Assembly: GCA_946411635.1 (NCBI GenBank) | Contig: CAMKES010000003.1 | Coordinates: forward strand, 1 to 64,000 | Origin: an uncultured Clostridia bacterium | Lineage (GTDB): Bacteria; Bacillota; Clostridia; Christensenellales; CAG-138 | Direction of reading: 5' to 3' | Length of the DNA: 64,000 nt | In this document: in pieces, positions 1-9,495 of the stretch | How positions within the stretch are numbered: position 1 is the stretch's first letter | How the letters are laid out: every line of letters starts with the position of its first letter | Translations under genes and position numbers: made by a program | Notes under the pieces: generated by a model | Told to the model about the DNA's origin: nothing | Seen by the model: only the letters and a program-made list of their open reading frames with translations | The model's database searches: none

Positions 1-98
1 CAAGAGGTTCTGGACGCGACGGGAGGAAGGTTCTCTTGACACCCTGCTAAGTATGGAAAGAGACCACCATTAAACATAAGCGATTGGTGACAATATGA

Positions 99-125
99 AA
101 CACAAGGGGACGGTTCCTCTGTGTT
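99..125. repeat. REP-like palindrome
   Basis: An imperfect inverted repeat has arms at 99-110 and 114-125 around a CGG centre. The motif GGGGACGGTTCCTCTGTGTT resembles palindromes that occur near IS200/REP-type Y1 transposases in Bacillota (from memory, not searched). No transposase is in the window. Bases 1-98 hold no gene I can support; an open frame ending near base 40 could be the tail of a gene outside the window. Confidence 0.45.
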
Positions 126-138
126 GAAGCAAAACAGG

Positions 139-167
139 AAAAAAAGACTGCCCGGAGGCAGTCTTTT
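139..167 (-). terminator. Rho-independent terminator
   Basis: A 7-bp stem GACTGCC/GGCAGTC with a 4-nt loop is followed, on the minus strand, by a run of seven T. It lies just past the stop of the leftward Tim44-like gene. Confidence 0.8.
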
Positions 168-177
168 GCATTTCGTC

Positions 178-1113
178 TTATTTCACGGTGCGCTGCGAGA
201 TGCCGCGGATCATGTGCACGGTCCACTCGTGGTCCGAGAAGGTCAGCACCGAATCGCAGTACGGGCACTTGATGCTCTCGTTGACCGAAAGCGGCGCGCC
301 GCAGTTCGGGCAGTGGCGTTCGGAAACGCCCTCGTGCTTCGGGTCGGTGATCTTGCCGCTCGGACGCGACAGCGTGTATTCATAGGTCATGAATTTCTCC
401 GCCGTCTGGCTGCCGGAGAGCAGCTTTTTCGTCTCGTCGTCGAGCGTGTAGTCCGTGATGCGGGTGTAGAGGGAGGCGAGGATCACGTCGCTGCCGTTCT
501 CCTGATACCAGCCCAGAAGGTCCACCGACAGCACCGCGATGCGGTCGACGTAGTTGGTGCGCTTCGCCGCGCGGTACTGCTGCGCCTCGCGGTTGAACCG
601 CTGATAGAGCGCGTCCGCAAAGTACGGGCGCACGGGCTCGTAGTCGCGGCGCGTGCAGCAGTCCTGCACCTTGAAGTACAGATTCTCAAGCCGCTGCTTC
701 ATGTCCTCGGCGGAGAAGTTCGGATCGAGCTGCGTGTAATCCGCGATCGGCCGGAGCGTCGAAACGGCGGTACGTTCCGGACCGGGCGCGGGAGCGCGGC
801 GTTTCCTGATGGAGGTGATCACGCCGAAACCCACCGCGACGAGCACGATCAGAACGATCCAGAACGCAGCGATCTGACCGCCCGAGCACTTGCCGGACGA
901 CGCGGCCGCCTCGCTCGCGCCGCGCGCGCACTGGAACAGGATAAAGAGCCCTTCGCCGGAGCAGCCGTCGCTCGAACTGCTTCCGCCGTAATCGCCGCTG
1001 CCGGAAAAGCCGCCGCCGTCCGCCGCGCCCGCGCGCGGCGCAAGCACCGCGGAGATCACGAGCAGCAGACAGACCGTCAGCGCGGCCATCCACAATACGC
1101 TTCGTTTCTTCAT
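178..1113 (-). CDS. Tim44-like domain membrane protein with C-terminal zinc ribbon
   Basis: A 311-aa protein. A signal peptide or membrane segment (about residues 1-30) is followed by a Gly/Ser-rich stretch with several Cys, then a second hydrophobic segment (IVLIVLVAVGFGVIT). Next comes a Tim44-like domain of about 140 residues containing the conserved-looking VDRIAVLSVDLLGWYQ stretch, and a C-terminal zinc ribbon (CPNCGAPL...CPYCDS). The start at 1113 is chosen because GGGAGG lies 6-7 nt upstream; the frame stays open upstream but without a ribosome site. Family members are membrane-bound with unknown roles in bacteria. It has its own terminator and no operon partners. The Tim44-like assignment is by pattern recognition. 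Confidence 0.75.
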   Translation of the reverse strand: MKKRSVLWMAALTVCLLLVISAVLAPRAGAADGGGFSGSGDYGGSSSSDGCSGEGLFILFQCARGASEAAASSGKCSGGQIAAFWIVLIVLVAVGFGVITSIRKRRAPAPGPERTAVSTLRPIADYTQLDPNFSAEDMKQRLENLYFKVQDCCTRRDYEPVRPYFADALYQRFNREAQQYRAAKRTNYVDRIAVLSVDLLGWYQENGSDVILASLYTRITDYTLDDETKKLLSGSQTAEKFMTYEYTLSRPSGKITDPKHEGVSERHCPNCGAPLSVNESIKCPYCDSVLTFSDHEWTVHMIRGISQRTVK

Positions 1114-1256
1114 AGCGAACCTCCCGGTCAAACCGTTCGTTGTTACCATACAGTATAGCACGGATCCGCCGCGCTGTATAGAGGAAAATCGACGGAATAC
1201 GGCGGCGCAATTCGTCACAAAGATGTAAAATCATTGCAAATATCGGGCGCTTCGCG

Positions 1257-1285
1257 TTGACCGCGCATCCGCGGCGTGATACGAT
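1257..1285 (+). promoter_or_regulatory. Sigma-A-type promoter
   Basis: TTGACC (1257-1262), a 17-nt spacer and TACGAT (1280-1285) lie 34 nt upstream of the zinc-ribbon gene start. Confidence 0.6.
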
Positions 1286-1319
1286 ACGCGTGACCGGATA
1301 ACGAAACGAGGTGTTGGAT

Positions 1320-1976
1320 ATGAAGTGCAGGAACTGCGGCGCGGAGCTGGACGAGGGCGCCCTGTTTTGCCGCAAGTGCGGAACGGCCGTTCCGGAAACG
1401 AAGGAAGCGGCGCCGAAAAAACGCGCGTTCCGGCTGCCGGACGTTTCAAAGCTTCTGAAAAACCGCAGGGCGGCGATCGCGATCGGCGCCGGTGCGGCTC
1501 TGCTTCTGCTGATCCTGATCCTCTGCCTCACCACCTGCGGCGGAACGAAAACGGGATTCCGATCCGCGGACGAGGCGTTTTCCGCCGCGGTTGAAGCGCT
1601 TGAGGCCGGCGACGGCGAGCGGCTTTACCGGATGACGGAAACGTCCGCGGCCTTCCTCGGCACGCATCCGGAGACCTTCGGCGAGGGCGATTCGCCCGAA
1701 GCGGTCATGAAAGACTATTACAAGCGCCTTGCGAACAGCTTCGCGGCGCTGCGGAAGACCTACGGAACCGACGGCGCGGTCGAATCGCGGTTCGAAACGG
1801 AAACGCTGACCGGCTCCGCGATCTACGAATCGAACCGCACGCTCGGTCTCGAAGCGGAGGAATACGCGACGGCGAAAGGTCCGCTCACGGTCAACGGCGA
1901 AACGGTTTCGGACGCGTACCTCGTCGCGGCGAAGCTGAACGGCGAGTGGAAGCTCATCGTGCTGTATCTGTATTGA
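1320..1976 (+). CDS. Zinc-ribbon, single-pass membrane protein
   Basis: A 218-aa protein that begins with a zinc ribbon (CRNCGAELDEGALFCRKCG, residues 3-21). A basic linker and one transmembrane helix (about residues 50-70, ending in LCLTTC) follow. The extracytoplasmic domain of about 145 residues resembles NTF2-like/DUF4878-type folds (FRSADEAFSAAVEALEAGDGERLYRM). The ATG at 1320 is preferred over a GTG at 1311 because GAGGTG sits 6 nt before it. The function is unknown. The layout (cytoplasmic zinc ribbon, helix, outer sensor-like domain) is common in Clostridia. It is a monocistronic gene between its own promoter and terminator. Confidence 0.75.
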   Translation: MKCRNCGAELDEGALFCRKCGTAVPETKEAAPKKRAFRLPDVSKLLKNRRAAIAIGAGAALLLLILILCLTTCGGTKTGFRSADEAFSAAVEALEAGDGERLYRMTETSAAFLGTHPETFGEGDSPEAVMKDYYKRLANSFAALRKTYGTDGAVESRFETETLTGSAIYESNRTLGLEAEEYATAKGPLTVNGETVSDAYLVAAKLNGEWKLIVLYLY

Positions 1977-1991
1977 TTCCGGATTCCGGAC

Positions 1992-2014
1992 AAACGCCCC
2001 GCGGGGCGTTTTTT
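1992..2014 (+). terminator. Rho-independent terminator
   Basis: A perfect palindrome AACGCCCCGCGGGGCGTT (1993-2010) is followed by a T run just after the zinc-ribbon gene. Confidence 0.85.
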
Positions 2015-2028
2015 CTTGCCCGAAATTC

Positions 2029-2057
2029 TTGTGTTCGGAACGCTTTTCGTGTATACT
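2029..2057 (+). promoter_or_regulatory. Sigma-A-type promoter
   Basis: TTGTGT, a 17-nt spacer and TATACT lie about 48 nt upstream of the secreted nuclease gene. Confidence 0.6.
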
Positions 2058-2104
2058 GAATCTATCTTCTACGTACTGCGCGTCCTGCGCGGAAAGGATG
2101 TCCC

Positions 2105-4978
2105 ATGCGGCAACTGAAACGCCCGGTCTCTCTGCTTCTCGCTCTGCTGCTGATCTTTGCGCTCGTTCCGGCGGGCGTCGCGCAGACCGGTACGCTTACG
2201 ACCAATACCGGCACGCGCCACGAGGTCTGTACCGCGCTTTCCGCACAGGCGCAGGCGTACTATACCGCGGGCTATACGTACGACGAGATCGCCGCGCTTT
2301 CCGCGGATCCGAACGACCCGATGCACAGCGCGATGTTTACGAAACTCCATACGCTGATGGATACGACCATGACGAATTCCGTCAGCTACAGTTCGCTGAC
2401 GAGCTACTGGCCGAAGACGGACGCGAACAACGGCTCAAGCGACGCCGTGCTGTTCTATTCCGACGAGGTCAGCTCCAGCTACAACCGCGAGCACGTCTGG
2501 CCGAAATCGCGCGCGAGCTTTTATCAGTCGAACGGCGGCAGCGACCTGCATCACCTGCGCCCGACGAATAAGGATATCAATTCGACCCGCGGCAACATGA
2601 CCATGGGCAACGTCAGGAACGTCTACACCTCCTACACCCCGAAGGCGTACAACGGCAGGATCGTACTGTGGTACAACTCCGCCGCCGACCTCGTCGAGGT
2701 CAACGACAACATCAAGGGCGACGTGGCGCGCATCCTGCTGTACGTCTGGTGCCGATGGGAAGAGAAGAATCTGTACGAGAACGATCCGGATCCGTATTCC
2801 GCGCCCGGGGACACCGGCGGGAACAACGGACTGAAGGTCATCGAATCGCTCGACACGCTGCTCGAATGGATGGAGCTCGATCCGGTCGACACGTGGGAAA
2901 TGTCAAGAAACGATCAGTGCGAAAACGTGCAGGGCAACCGCAACGTGTTCATCGACTATCCCGAGTACGCGTGGCTGCTCTTCGGGCTCGAACCGCCGGC
3001 GGATTATTCAACGCCGAGCGGTGAAGCCGGAAACTATGAAACCTTTTCGATCACCGCGATCGCGAACAACGCTGCGTGGGGCAGCGTTGCCGTCACCGGA
3101 CGTACCGTGAACGCGACGCCGAACGCCGGGTATTATGTGCAGAACGCGACCGTTTCGCCCGCGGGCGCGGCGCTTCTGACGCGCTCCGGTAATTCCTTCC
3201 GCGTGACCAATATGACCGCGGACTGCACCGTGACGGTCGTCTTCGCGGCAAAAACGCCGGTCACCGTCACCTTCACGGATGCGATCGGTCTGAACGCGAC
3301 GACCGTGAGCACCTACGCGGGCGACGCCTTTACGCTGCCCGTCGGCGCGAACGTGACGGTCGGCGGCACGGAATACGTGTTCTTCGGCTGGGCGGACGCG
3401 AGCGTCGCCGACACGACGAACGTTCCGACCGTCCTTACGGGCGGCAGTCAGCACAGCGTGACGGAGGACACGACGCTGTGCGCCGTCTACCGCTACGGCG
3501 TGGAGGGCGGCACCGAAAACGAGTGGACACAGGTCACAAACGCCGCGGAGCTCGCAGACGGCGGCGAGTACGCGTTCATCGGCGTCCCGTTCGACAGTTC
3601 GCGGGAAAGCGGATTCGCGATGAACAACACGCCGATCAAGGAAGGATTCTGGTCCTACAGCGCGCTCGAAGACGTCACCGGTTCGTTCGACGCCGGCACC
3701 GCCGCGGTCAGCGCGGTCCCCGCGATCGCCGTCTGGAGAGCGGGACAGCTCGCGCCGGATACCTTCTCGTTCACGAACGCCGCGGGCGGGGAAGTGCTCG
3801 CGCTGCAGACAGGCAGCAACTCGTCCTATAAGAAATTCAACGTCTCCGCGACGCAGGCGTCGCTTTCGGATACCGCGACCTGCTGGCGCATCCGCAGCAT
3901 CTCGGACAATTACCGGATCAAGCTTTCGACCGACCTGTACAACAGCTTCTTCCTGTGCCTTGCGTATGAATACGACGATTTCGCCGCCTATTCGGGCGAC
4001 AATCAGGGCGCATGGGCGATCGCCGCGTGCTATATGCTGATGCGGACCGGCGGCAAGACCTATCATTACACCTCGTCGATCGGCGATACGCCGACGCCTA
4101 CGCCTACGCCGACGTCCACGCCTACCCCGACCCCGACGCCTACGCCGACGCCCACGCCGACACCCACGCCAACTCCCACGCCTACGCCGACCCCGACGCC
4201 TACGCCTACGCCGACGCCGACGCCGACGCCCACGCCGACTCCGACGCCGACGCCTACGCCGACGCCGACGCCCACACCGACGCCTACGCCGGTTCCCGAA
4301 CCGGTCGATCTGCCGCGGAACGGCGATTACGTCGTCCGCATTCGCGGCGGCTACGTGTCCGAGCATACGGAAACGGTCAACGGCGCGGACTGCCTGCGCG
4401 TGGATGTGTATCTCGAAGGCGTGACGGACGAGAGAATGCTTTCGTCTCTGCAGTTTAAGCTCTTATACGATTCGGAGCAAGTGACGTATGTAAAGCATCA
4501 GATACTGTCGGGGAATGGAGCGTTAGGCGCTTTCAATCCAAAGGTCGATGGATTGATTCAATACGCATATGTTTTTACGACCGGGATTATGATCGACGAG
4601 GATACGCCATTTCTGACGCTTTGGTTCACGGTCGCGGAGGAGCTCGGACCCGGCACGCAGATCGGCTTTGCGTTTTCCGAGCCGATCAAGGCGTATTCGA
4701 TTGTCGCGGGCAGCGACAGCGCGCAGAAGCGCTCCGTCGGCGCACAGCTGAAGCCGTACGGGATCGGGCCGATCTATGGCGACGCGAACTGCGACTGCGA
4801 GGTGACGGCGGCGGACGCGGCGACGATCCTGCGCGCGGCCGTGGGACTGCACGCGCTGTCCGAAGCGGGGCGTGTGAACGCGGACGTGGACGGAAGCGGT
4901 TCCGTGACGGCGGCGGACGCGGCGCTGATCCTGCGGCGCGTGGTGAAGCTGATCGACCGTTTCCCCGCGGAGGAATGA
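2105..4978 (+). CDS. Secreted endonuclease I-family protein with cohesin-like and dockerin modules
   Basis: A 957-aa protein with a signal peptide (residues 1-27, ending at AGVAQT). An endonuclease I (NucM/EndA, beta-beta-alpha-metal) domain follows, with REHVWPKS and [18 protein letters not shown]; the His of HVWPKS is the expected catalytic base. After it come a beta-rich repeat region (residues about 305-460) and an unassigned module (about 470-655). A 68-residue Thr-Pro linker covers residues 662-729. A cohesin-like domain (about 735-880) precedes a C-terminal dockerin with two calcium loops ([13 protein letters not shown] and [13 protein letters not shown]). It probably degrades extracellular DNA or RNA. 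The dockerin suggests attachment to a scaffold or the cell surface. Carrying cohesin and dockerin on one chain is unusual. It is monocistronic. Confidence 0.85.
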   Translation: MRQLKRPVSLLLALLLIFALVPAGVAQTGTLTTNTGTRHEVCTALSAQAQAYYTAGYTYDEIAALSADPNDPMHSAMFTKLHTLMDTTMTNSVSYSSLTSYWPKTDANNGSSDAVLFYSDEVSSSYNREHVWPKSRASFYQSNGGSDLHHLRPTNKDINSTRGNMTMGNVRNVYTSYTPKAYNGRIVLWYNSAADLVEVNDNIKGDVARILLYVWCRWEEKNLYENDPDPYSAPGDTGGNNGLKVIESLDTLLEWMELDPVDTWEMSRNDQCENVQGNRNVFIDYPEYAWLLFGLEPPADYSTPSGEAGNYETFSITAIANNAAWGSVAVTGRTVNATPNAGYYVQNATVSPAGAALLTRSGNSFRVTNMTADCTVTVVFAAKTPVTVTFTDAIGLNATTVSTYAGDAFTLPVGANVTVGGTEYVFFGWADASVADTTNVPTVLTGGSQHSVTEDTTLCAVYRYGVEGGTENEWTQVTNAAELADGGEYAFIGVPFDSSRESGFAMNNTPIKEGFWSYSALEDVTGSFDAGTAAVSAVPAIAVWRAGQLAPDTFSFTNAAGGEVLALQTGSNSSYKKFNVSATQASLSDTATCWRIRSISDNYRIKLSTDLYNSFFLCLAYEYDDFAAYSGDNQGAWAIAACYMLMRTGGKTYHYTSSIGDTPTPTPTPTSTPTPTPTPTPTPTPTPTPTPTPTPTPTPTPTPTPTPTPTPTPTPTPTPTPTPTPTPTPVPEPVDLPRNGDYVVRIRGGYVSEHTETVNGADCLRVDVYLEGVTDERMLSSLQFKLLYDSEQVTYVKHQILSGNGALGAFNPKVDGLIQYAYVFTTGIMIDEDTPFLTLWFTVAEELGPGTQIGFAFSEPIKAYSIVAGSDSAQKRSVGAQLKPYGIGPIYGDANCDCEVTAADAATILRAAVGLHALSEAGRVNADVDGSGSVTAADAALILRRVVKLIDRFPAEE
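4088..4291 (+). repeat. Thr-Pro codon repeat (linker)
   Basis: 204 nt encode 34 Thr-Pro dipeptides (one is Thr-Ser), mostly as ACG-CCG/CCT/CCC codons. It is a low-complexity linker inside the nuclease gene and a likely slippage site. Long Arg-rich or Gly-Val-rich open frames on the other strand are by-products of it. Confidence 0.95.
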
Positions 4979-4993
4979 TCCCGAAAACCGGAA

Positions 4994-5021
4994 AGACGGC
5001 GCTTCGGCGCCGTCTTTTTTT
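4994..5021. terminator. Bidirectional terminator
   Basis: GACGGCGC-TTCG-GCGCCGTC with a T run on the right. It separates the convergent nuclease and amidase genes; the T run overlaps the amidase stop region. Confidence 0.85.
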
Positions 5022-5679
5022 ATTTGCCGCCGGTCAGATAGGCGAGCACCCCGTCGGCGATCGCGTCGGCCAGGCGCTGCTGATACGCCGGCTCCTGCAG
5101 GCTTCGTTCGTCCTCCGGATTGCTCAGGAACCCGCATTCGACGAGCACGGACGGCACGGAGGGGATGCGCGTCACGTAGTTGTTGCCGGGGTTCGCAAGC
5201 CGCGCGTCGCGTCCGAGCGCGGCGGTCAGCGCGTCCATCACGCATTGCGCGAGCGCCTTTCCGCTGTCCGCGCCCGCCTGATAATAGCACATCGGCCCTT
5301 TCACGCGGCGGTCCGCAAACTTGTTCATATGGATCGAAACGGTGCAGTCCGCGCCCTCGGAGCAGAGGATCGCGCCGCGCCGCGCCATGTCGTCGCGCTT
5401 CGTATCCGCGAGCGCGTCCGGTCCGGTCCGGGTGCGCAGCACGAAGCAGCCGCGGTCCTCGAGCGCCCTTGCGACGCGTTCGCCGATCAAAAGCGTCAGT
5501 TCGGATTCCCGGACGCCCGTGTCGACGCCGATCGCGCCGCAGTCGCGTCCGCCGTGTCCGTAATCGAGGATCACGAAATACGCCGGCGGCTCCGTCCCGA
5601 GCGTGACGGGGGTGCACGGCGCCGCGGGCGCGCAGTTGAGAAGGAAAAAGGACAGAAGGAGCGTCAGCGTTCGTTTCAT
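5020..5679 (-). CDS. cwlD: N-acetylmuramoyl-L-alanine amidase (Amidase_3), CwlD-like
   Basis: A 219-aa protein with an N-terminal signal peptide (residues 1-20) followed by a single Amidase_3 domain. The zinc and catalytic residues are visible: His in DYGHGGRD, Glu in RESELT, His in SIHMNKF and Glu in VECGFLSNPED. It cleaves the amide bond between muramic acid and the stem peptide. The size and lack of extra domains fit CwlD, which makes muramic-delta-lactam in the spore cortex. That fits the sporulation genes nearby, but a vegetative amidase is not excluded. It is transcribed alone, convergent with the nuclease gene. Confidence 0.8.
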   Translation of the reverse strand: MKRTLTLLLSFFLLNCAPAAPCTPVTLGTEPPAYFVILDYGHGGRDCGAIGVDTGVRESELTLLIGERVARALEDRGCFVLRTRTGPDALADTKRDDMARRGAILCSEGADCTVSIHMNKFADRRVKGPMCYYQAGADSGKALAQCVMDALTAALGRDARLANPGNNYVTRIPSVPSVLVECGFLSNPEDERSLQEPAYQQRLADAIADGVLAYLTGGK

Positions 5680-5724
5680 GGTACAGTTTATGCGAAAAAG
5701 ACGGGCAATTACCGTTTTTATCCG

Positions 5725-5753
5725 TTGACAATTCCGAGAAAAGCAAGTAAAAT
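5725..5753 (+). promoter_or_regulatory. Sigma-A promoter of tRNA-Gly/tuf
   Basis: TTGACA, a 17-nt spacer and TAAAAT lie 22 nt before the tRNA-Gly. No terminator or other clear promoter lies between the tRNA and tuf, so both probably share this promoter. Confidence 0.8.
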
Positions 5754-5775
5754 AGTGGCGTTATCATGGAGGCAT

Positions 5776-5849
5776 GCGGGTGTAGCTCAGTGGCAGAGCA
5801 CCGGCTTCCCAAGCCGGCTATACGGGTTCGATTCCCGCCACCCGCTCCA
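5776..5849 (+). tRNA. tRNA-Gly (anticodon CCC)
   Basis: 74 nt including an encoded CCA. The 7-bp acceptor GCGGGTG pairs with CACCCGC, the anticodon stem CCGGC/GCCGG encloses the loop TTCCCAA, and the T loop is TTCGATT. The outermost T-stem pair looks mismatched (A-C). It lies 108 nt upstream of tuf. Confidence 0.95.
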
Positions 5850-5957
5850 AAAGCCGAGGCATCGGCTTCGGCGCCACCGACATGATAACGGTCGGCCCGC
5901 TGCCATTGCAGGTTCGGCGGGTAAAAATGAAAAAATATTTTTATAAGGAGAACTACA

Positions 5958-7169
<1,212 letters not shown>

Positions 7170-7187
7170 TCGAACCGAAACAAACAA

Positions 7188-7213
7188 GGGAGTCGCAGGA
7201 CTCCCTTTTGTTT
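7188..7213 (+). terminator. Rho-independent terminator of tuf
   Basis: GGGAGTC-GCAG-GACTCCC followed by TTTTGTTTT, 18 nt after the tuf stop. Confidence 0.9.
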
Positions 7214-7234
7214 TGCCGCAAAGACGGCGACAAA

Positions 7235-7260
7235 GAAAAAACCCTCCCGCCCGGGAGGGT
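7235..7260 (-). terminator. Rho-independent terminator of sigH operon
   Basis: The palindrome ACCCTCCCGCCCGGGAGGGT (7241-7260) is followed on the minus strand by six T. It lies just past the sigH stop. Confidence 0.9.
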
Positions 7261-7272
7261 CTTTTGTTCGGT

Positions 7273-7869
7273 TCAGTTCCGGAACGCTTCGAGCTTGTGC
7301 TTGACGCGCTGCATGGCGTTGTCGACGGATTTCAGCGGCTTTTCGATCGCCGCCGCGATCTGCGGATACGAGTATCCGTCGAGATACAGCCCGAGCACGC
7401 GCCGCTCCATGGGGGAGAGCACCTGCTCGAGATAGACCACGAGCCGGTCGAAGTTTTCGCGCCCGATGATGACCTCTTCGGGATCCGCCACACGCAGCGA
7501 GCGCACCGTGTCGAGCAGCGTGAACTCGCCGTTCGCTTCGACGGGGGAGCGGTTCAGCGAGATGTAGTTGTTCAGCGGCGTGTGCTTTTTGCGCGTCGCA
7601 TTCTTGATCGCGGACAGGATCTGCCGCGTGACGCAGACCTCCGCGAAGCTTTTGAACGAGGCCGCCTTGCCCGCGTCGTATTCGCAGACCGCCTTATAGA
7701 GCCCGAGCATGCCTTCCTGCACGAGGTCCTCGTGGTCCGCGCCGATCAGAAAATACGAATGCGCGCGCGAACGCACGAACTGCTTGTACCGTTCGTACAG
7801 GATGCGCTCCGCTTCGCGATCGCCCGCGCGGATGCCTTCGATCAGTTGTTCGTCGGTTCGTTCCGCCAT
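7273..7869 (-). CDS. sigH: RNA polymerase sigma factor SigH
   Basis: A 198-aa sigma-70-family factor. Region 2 contains DHEDLVQEGMLGLYKAV (core binding and -10 recognition), and region 4 ends in SYPQIAAAIEKPLKSVDNAMQRV, a helix-turn-helix for the -35. In spore formers SigH drives early sporulation genes (spo0A, spoIIA and others). The ATG at 7869 lies one base after the rlmB stop (TAACATG), so translation is probably coupled; a TTG at 7899 inside rlmB is possible but has no better ribosome site. The order mrnC-rlmB-sigH matches Bacillus and Clostridium, except that the usual yacP (rae1) gene between rlmB and sigH is missing. Confidence 0.93.
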   Translation of the reverse strand: MAERTDEQLIEGIRAGDREAERILYERYKQFVRSRAHSYFLIGADHEDLVQEGMLGLYKAVCEYDAGKAASFKSFAEVCVTRQILSAIKNATRKKHTPLNNYISLNRSPVEANGEFTLLDTVRSLRVADPEEVIIGRENFDRLVVYLEQVLSPMERRVLGLYLDGYSYPQIAAAIEKPLKSVDNAMQRVKHKLEAFRN

Positions 7870-7870
7870 G

Positions 7871-8950
7871 TTATTCCGCGTCCTGCCGCTTCTTTTCAAA
7901 CATCAGCACCGCCGCCGCAACGCCCGCGTTCAGCGAATCGATGTGTCCCTGCATCGGGATGGAAACGAGGAAGTCGCAGTTCTCGCGAACGAGCTTTGAA
8001 AGCCCTTCGCCCTCGTTGCCGATCACGAGCGCCAGCGGACCCTTCAGCGCCTGCGAACGCATGTCGCCGCCTTCCATATCCGCGCCGGCGACCCATACGC
8101 CCTCGCTCTTGAGCTGCGCGAGCGCCGCGGAGATGTTCACGACGCGCGCGATCTTCACGTATTCGGTCGCGCCCGCGCTCGCCTTGACCGCCGCCGCGGT
8201 GACCGACGCGCTTCTGCGCTTGCCGATGATCACGCCGTGCGCGCCGGCGCAGTCCGCGCTGCGGATGATCGAGCCGAGGTTGTGCGGATCCTCGACGCCG
8301 TCCAGCACGATGACGAACGGCGCTTCGCCGCGCGACTTCGCGTATGCGAGAATGTCGCTTACCTCGCAGTAGGTCACGCCCGCCGCGTATGCGACGACGC
8401 CCTGATGGTTCGCGGTCTTTCCGCCGTGACCGAACGGCATGCACAGCTCGTCCAGCTTTTTGCGGTCGACCTCGCGCACGACGAGCTTGCGTTCGCGCGC
8501 AAGCGTCACGATCTCGCCGAGCGAACCGTCGTGCTCAGCCGTGACGAGGATGCGGTCGATGCTGCGCCCGCTTTTGATCGCCTCGCGCACCGCGTTGCGT
8601 CCGATCAGCAGATACGGCTGTTCGTCGCGCTCGTTTTCGACCGGCGCGGGCGCGTACGGCTTTTTCGGCGCGTCTTCGCGTCTGCGGTCGTACGGCTTGC
8701 GGTCGCCGTCCCTGCGGTCGTACGGCTTTTTCGCGGGATCGCCCTTCGGACCGCCGGCGTTCTTTTTGCGGTGATCGCCTTCGTACGGCTTTCCGTATAC
8801 GGGCTTCGGATACTCGCGCTCGCCGTTCTCATAGCTGCGCTTGTTTCCCTGATACGGCTTCTTGCCGTACGGCTTTTCGTACTGCGTGCGCGTACGCGTG
8901 CCGAGCTCCTTCGAGCCGGGGCGTCTGCCGTATTCGTTTCGTTCGCTCAT
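7871..8950 (-). CDS. rlmB: 23S rRNA 2'-O-methyltransferase RlmB (SpoU/TrmH family)
   Basis: A 359-aa protein. The first 110 or so residues are a disordered basic extension rich in repeated K-P-Y motifs (KPYGKKPYQG, KPYEG, KKPYDRR, RKPYDRR). A substrate-binding domain (YLLIGRNAVREAIKSG) and the SpoU knot domain follow. SAM-site motifs are LDGVEDPHNLGSIIRSAD, VIGNEGEGLS and SIPMQGHIDSLNAGVAAAV. RlmB methylates the ribose of a peptidyl-transferase-loop G in 23S rRNA. The ATG overlaps the mrnC stop (ATGA). The exact rRNA or tRNA target is inferred from synteny. Confidence 0.92.
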   Translation of the reverse strand: MSERNEYGRRPGSKELGTRTRTQYEKPYGKKPYQGNKRSYENGEREYPKPVYGKPYEGDHRKKNAGGPKGDPAKKPYDRRDGDRKPYDRRREDAPKKPYAPAPVENERDEQPYLLIGRNAVREAIKSGRSIDRILVTAEHDGSLGEIVTLARERKLVVREVDRKKLDELCMPFGHGGKTANHQGVVAYAAGVTYCEVSDILAYAKSRGEAPFVIVLDGVEDPHNLGSIIRSADCAGAHGVIIGKRRSASVTAAAVKASAGATEYVKIARVVNISAALAQLKSEGVWVAGADMEGGDMRSQALKGPLALVIGNEGEGLSKLVRENCDFLVSIPMQGHIDSLNAGVAAAVLMFEKKRQDAE

Positions 8951-9393
8951 CGTTCGGTCTCCTTTCCGGATTCATCGGATTGCTCCAGCGCGGCGCGCAT
9001 CAGTTCGCCGATGCGCGCGTCCTCGCCGGTCAGATACAGATATCCGAGCAGCGCTTCGAGCCCGGTCGCCACGCGGTAGTCGCGCACGCGCGCGTTTTTC
9101 GGCACGGTGCCGCTGTGCGCGTTGCGTCCGCGCCGGAACGCGGCCTGCTCCCGCTCGGAAAGCATCGGCGCGATCCTGCGGTACGCCGCCGCCTGTCCCG
9201 CGGCGCAGACGTGCTTCGCCGCGATCAGATGCAGCGCGTGCACCTGCGCCTGTACGGTTTCGGCAAGCAGCGTGCGCACGTACAGGTCGTAGATCGTGTC
9301 GCCGATGTAGGCGAGCGTCAGGGCGGGCAGCGACAGCGGATCGCCGCTGCGTTCGATCCCGAGCGCCGCCGTAATGTCGGAATGAATGCTCAT
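8947..9393 (-). CDS. mrnC: Mini-ribonuclease III (23S rRNA maturation)
   Basis: A 148-aa protein with an RNase III catalytic domain and no dsRNA-binding domain. Visible motifs are LAYIGDTIYDLYVRT (metal-binding Asp) and TGLEALLGYLYLTGED (Glu). Mini-III trims 23S rRNA precursors. The first gene of the mrnC-rlmB-sigH operon. The ATG at 9393 has no Shine-Dalgarno site. The -10 box of the promoter ends only 8 nt upstream, so the mRNA may be leaderless. A TTG at 9399 is in frame but would lie upstream of the predicted transcript start. Confidence 0.92.
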   Translation of the reverse strand: MSIHSDITAALGIERSGDPLSLPALTLAYIGDTIYDLYVRTLLAETVQAQVHALHLIAAKHVCAAGQAAAYRRIAPMLSEREQAAFRRGRNAHSGTVPKNARVRDYRVATGLEALLGYLYLTGEDARIGELMRAALEQSDESGKETER

Positions 9394-9401
9394 ACACAAT
9401 T

Positions 9402-9430
9402 ATGATACCTTTTTTTGCGTCCGAACGCAA
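9402..9430 (-). promoter_or_regulatory. Promoter of mrnC-rlmB-sigH
   Basis: On the minus strand: TTGCGT (9430-9425), a 17-nt spacer and TATCAT (9407-9402). The -35 and spacer form a small inverted repeat TTGCGT-TCGG-ACGCAA. Only 8 nt separate the -10 from the mrnC ATG. Confidence 0.65.
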
Positions 9431-9440
9431 CAGAAATCTG

Positions 9441-9473
9441 AAAAAAAAGGATCCTTCCGCGCAGGCGGAAGGA
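9441..9473 (-). terminator. Rho-independent terminator
   Basis: A 9-bp stem TCCTTCCGC/GCGGAAGGA with GCAG between, followed on the minus strand by eight T. It ends the leftward DUF11 gene and lies just upstream of the mrnC promoter. Confidence 0.85.
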
Positions 9474-9495
9474 CCCGTATCGCCGCTGCGGCGCG

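Noticed and set aside
4088-4291. Possible CRISPR or satellite repeat
   Set aside because: It is an in-frame Thr-Pro codon repeat within a protein gene.
3008-4366. A 452-aa Arg-rich and a Gly-Val-rich ORF opposite the nuclease gene
   Set aside because: They are by-products of the GC-rich coding sequence and the Thr-Pro codon repeat.
5850-5957. A riboswitch or attenuator between tRNA-Gly and tuf
   Set aside because: Only a short AGCCGA/TCGGCT stem is present, with no T run and no known riboswitch motif.
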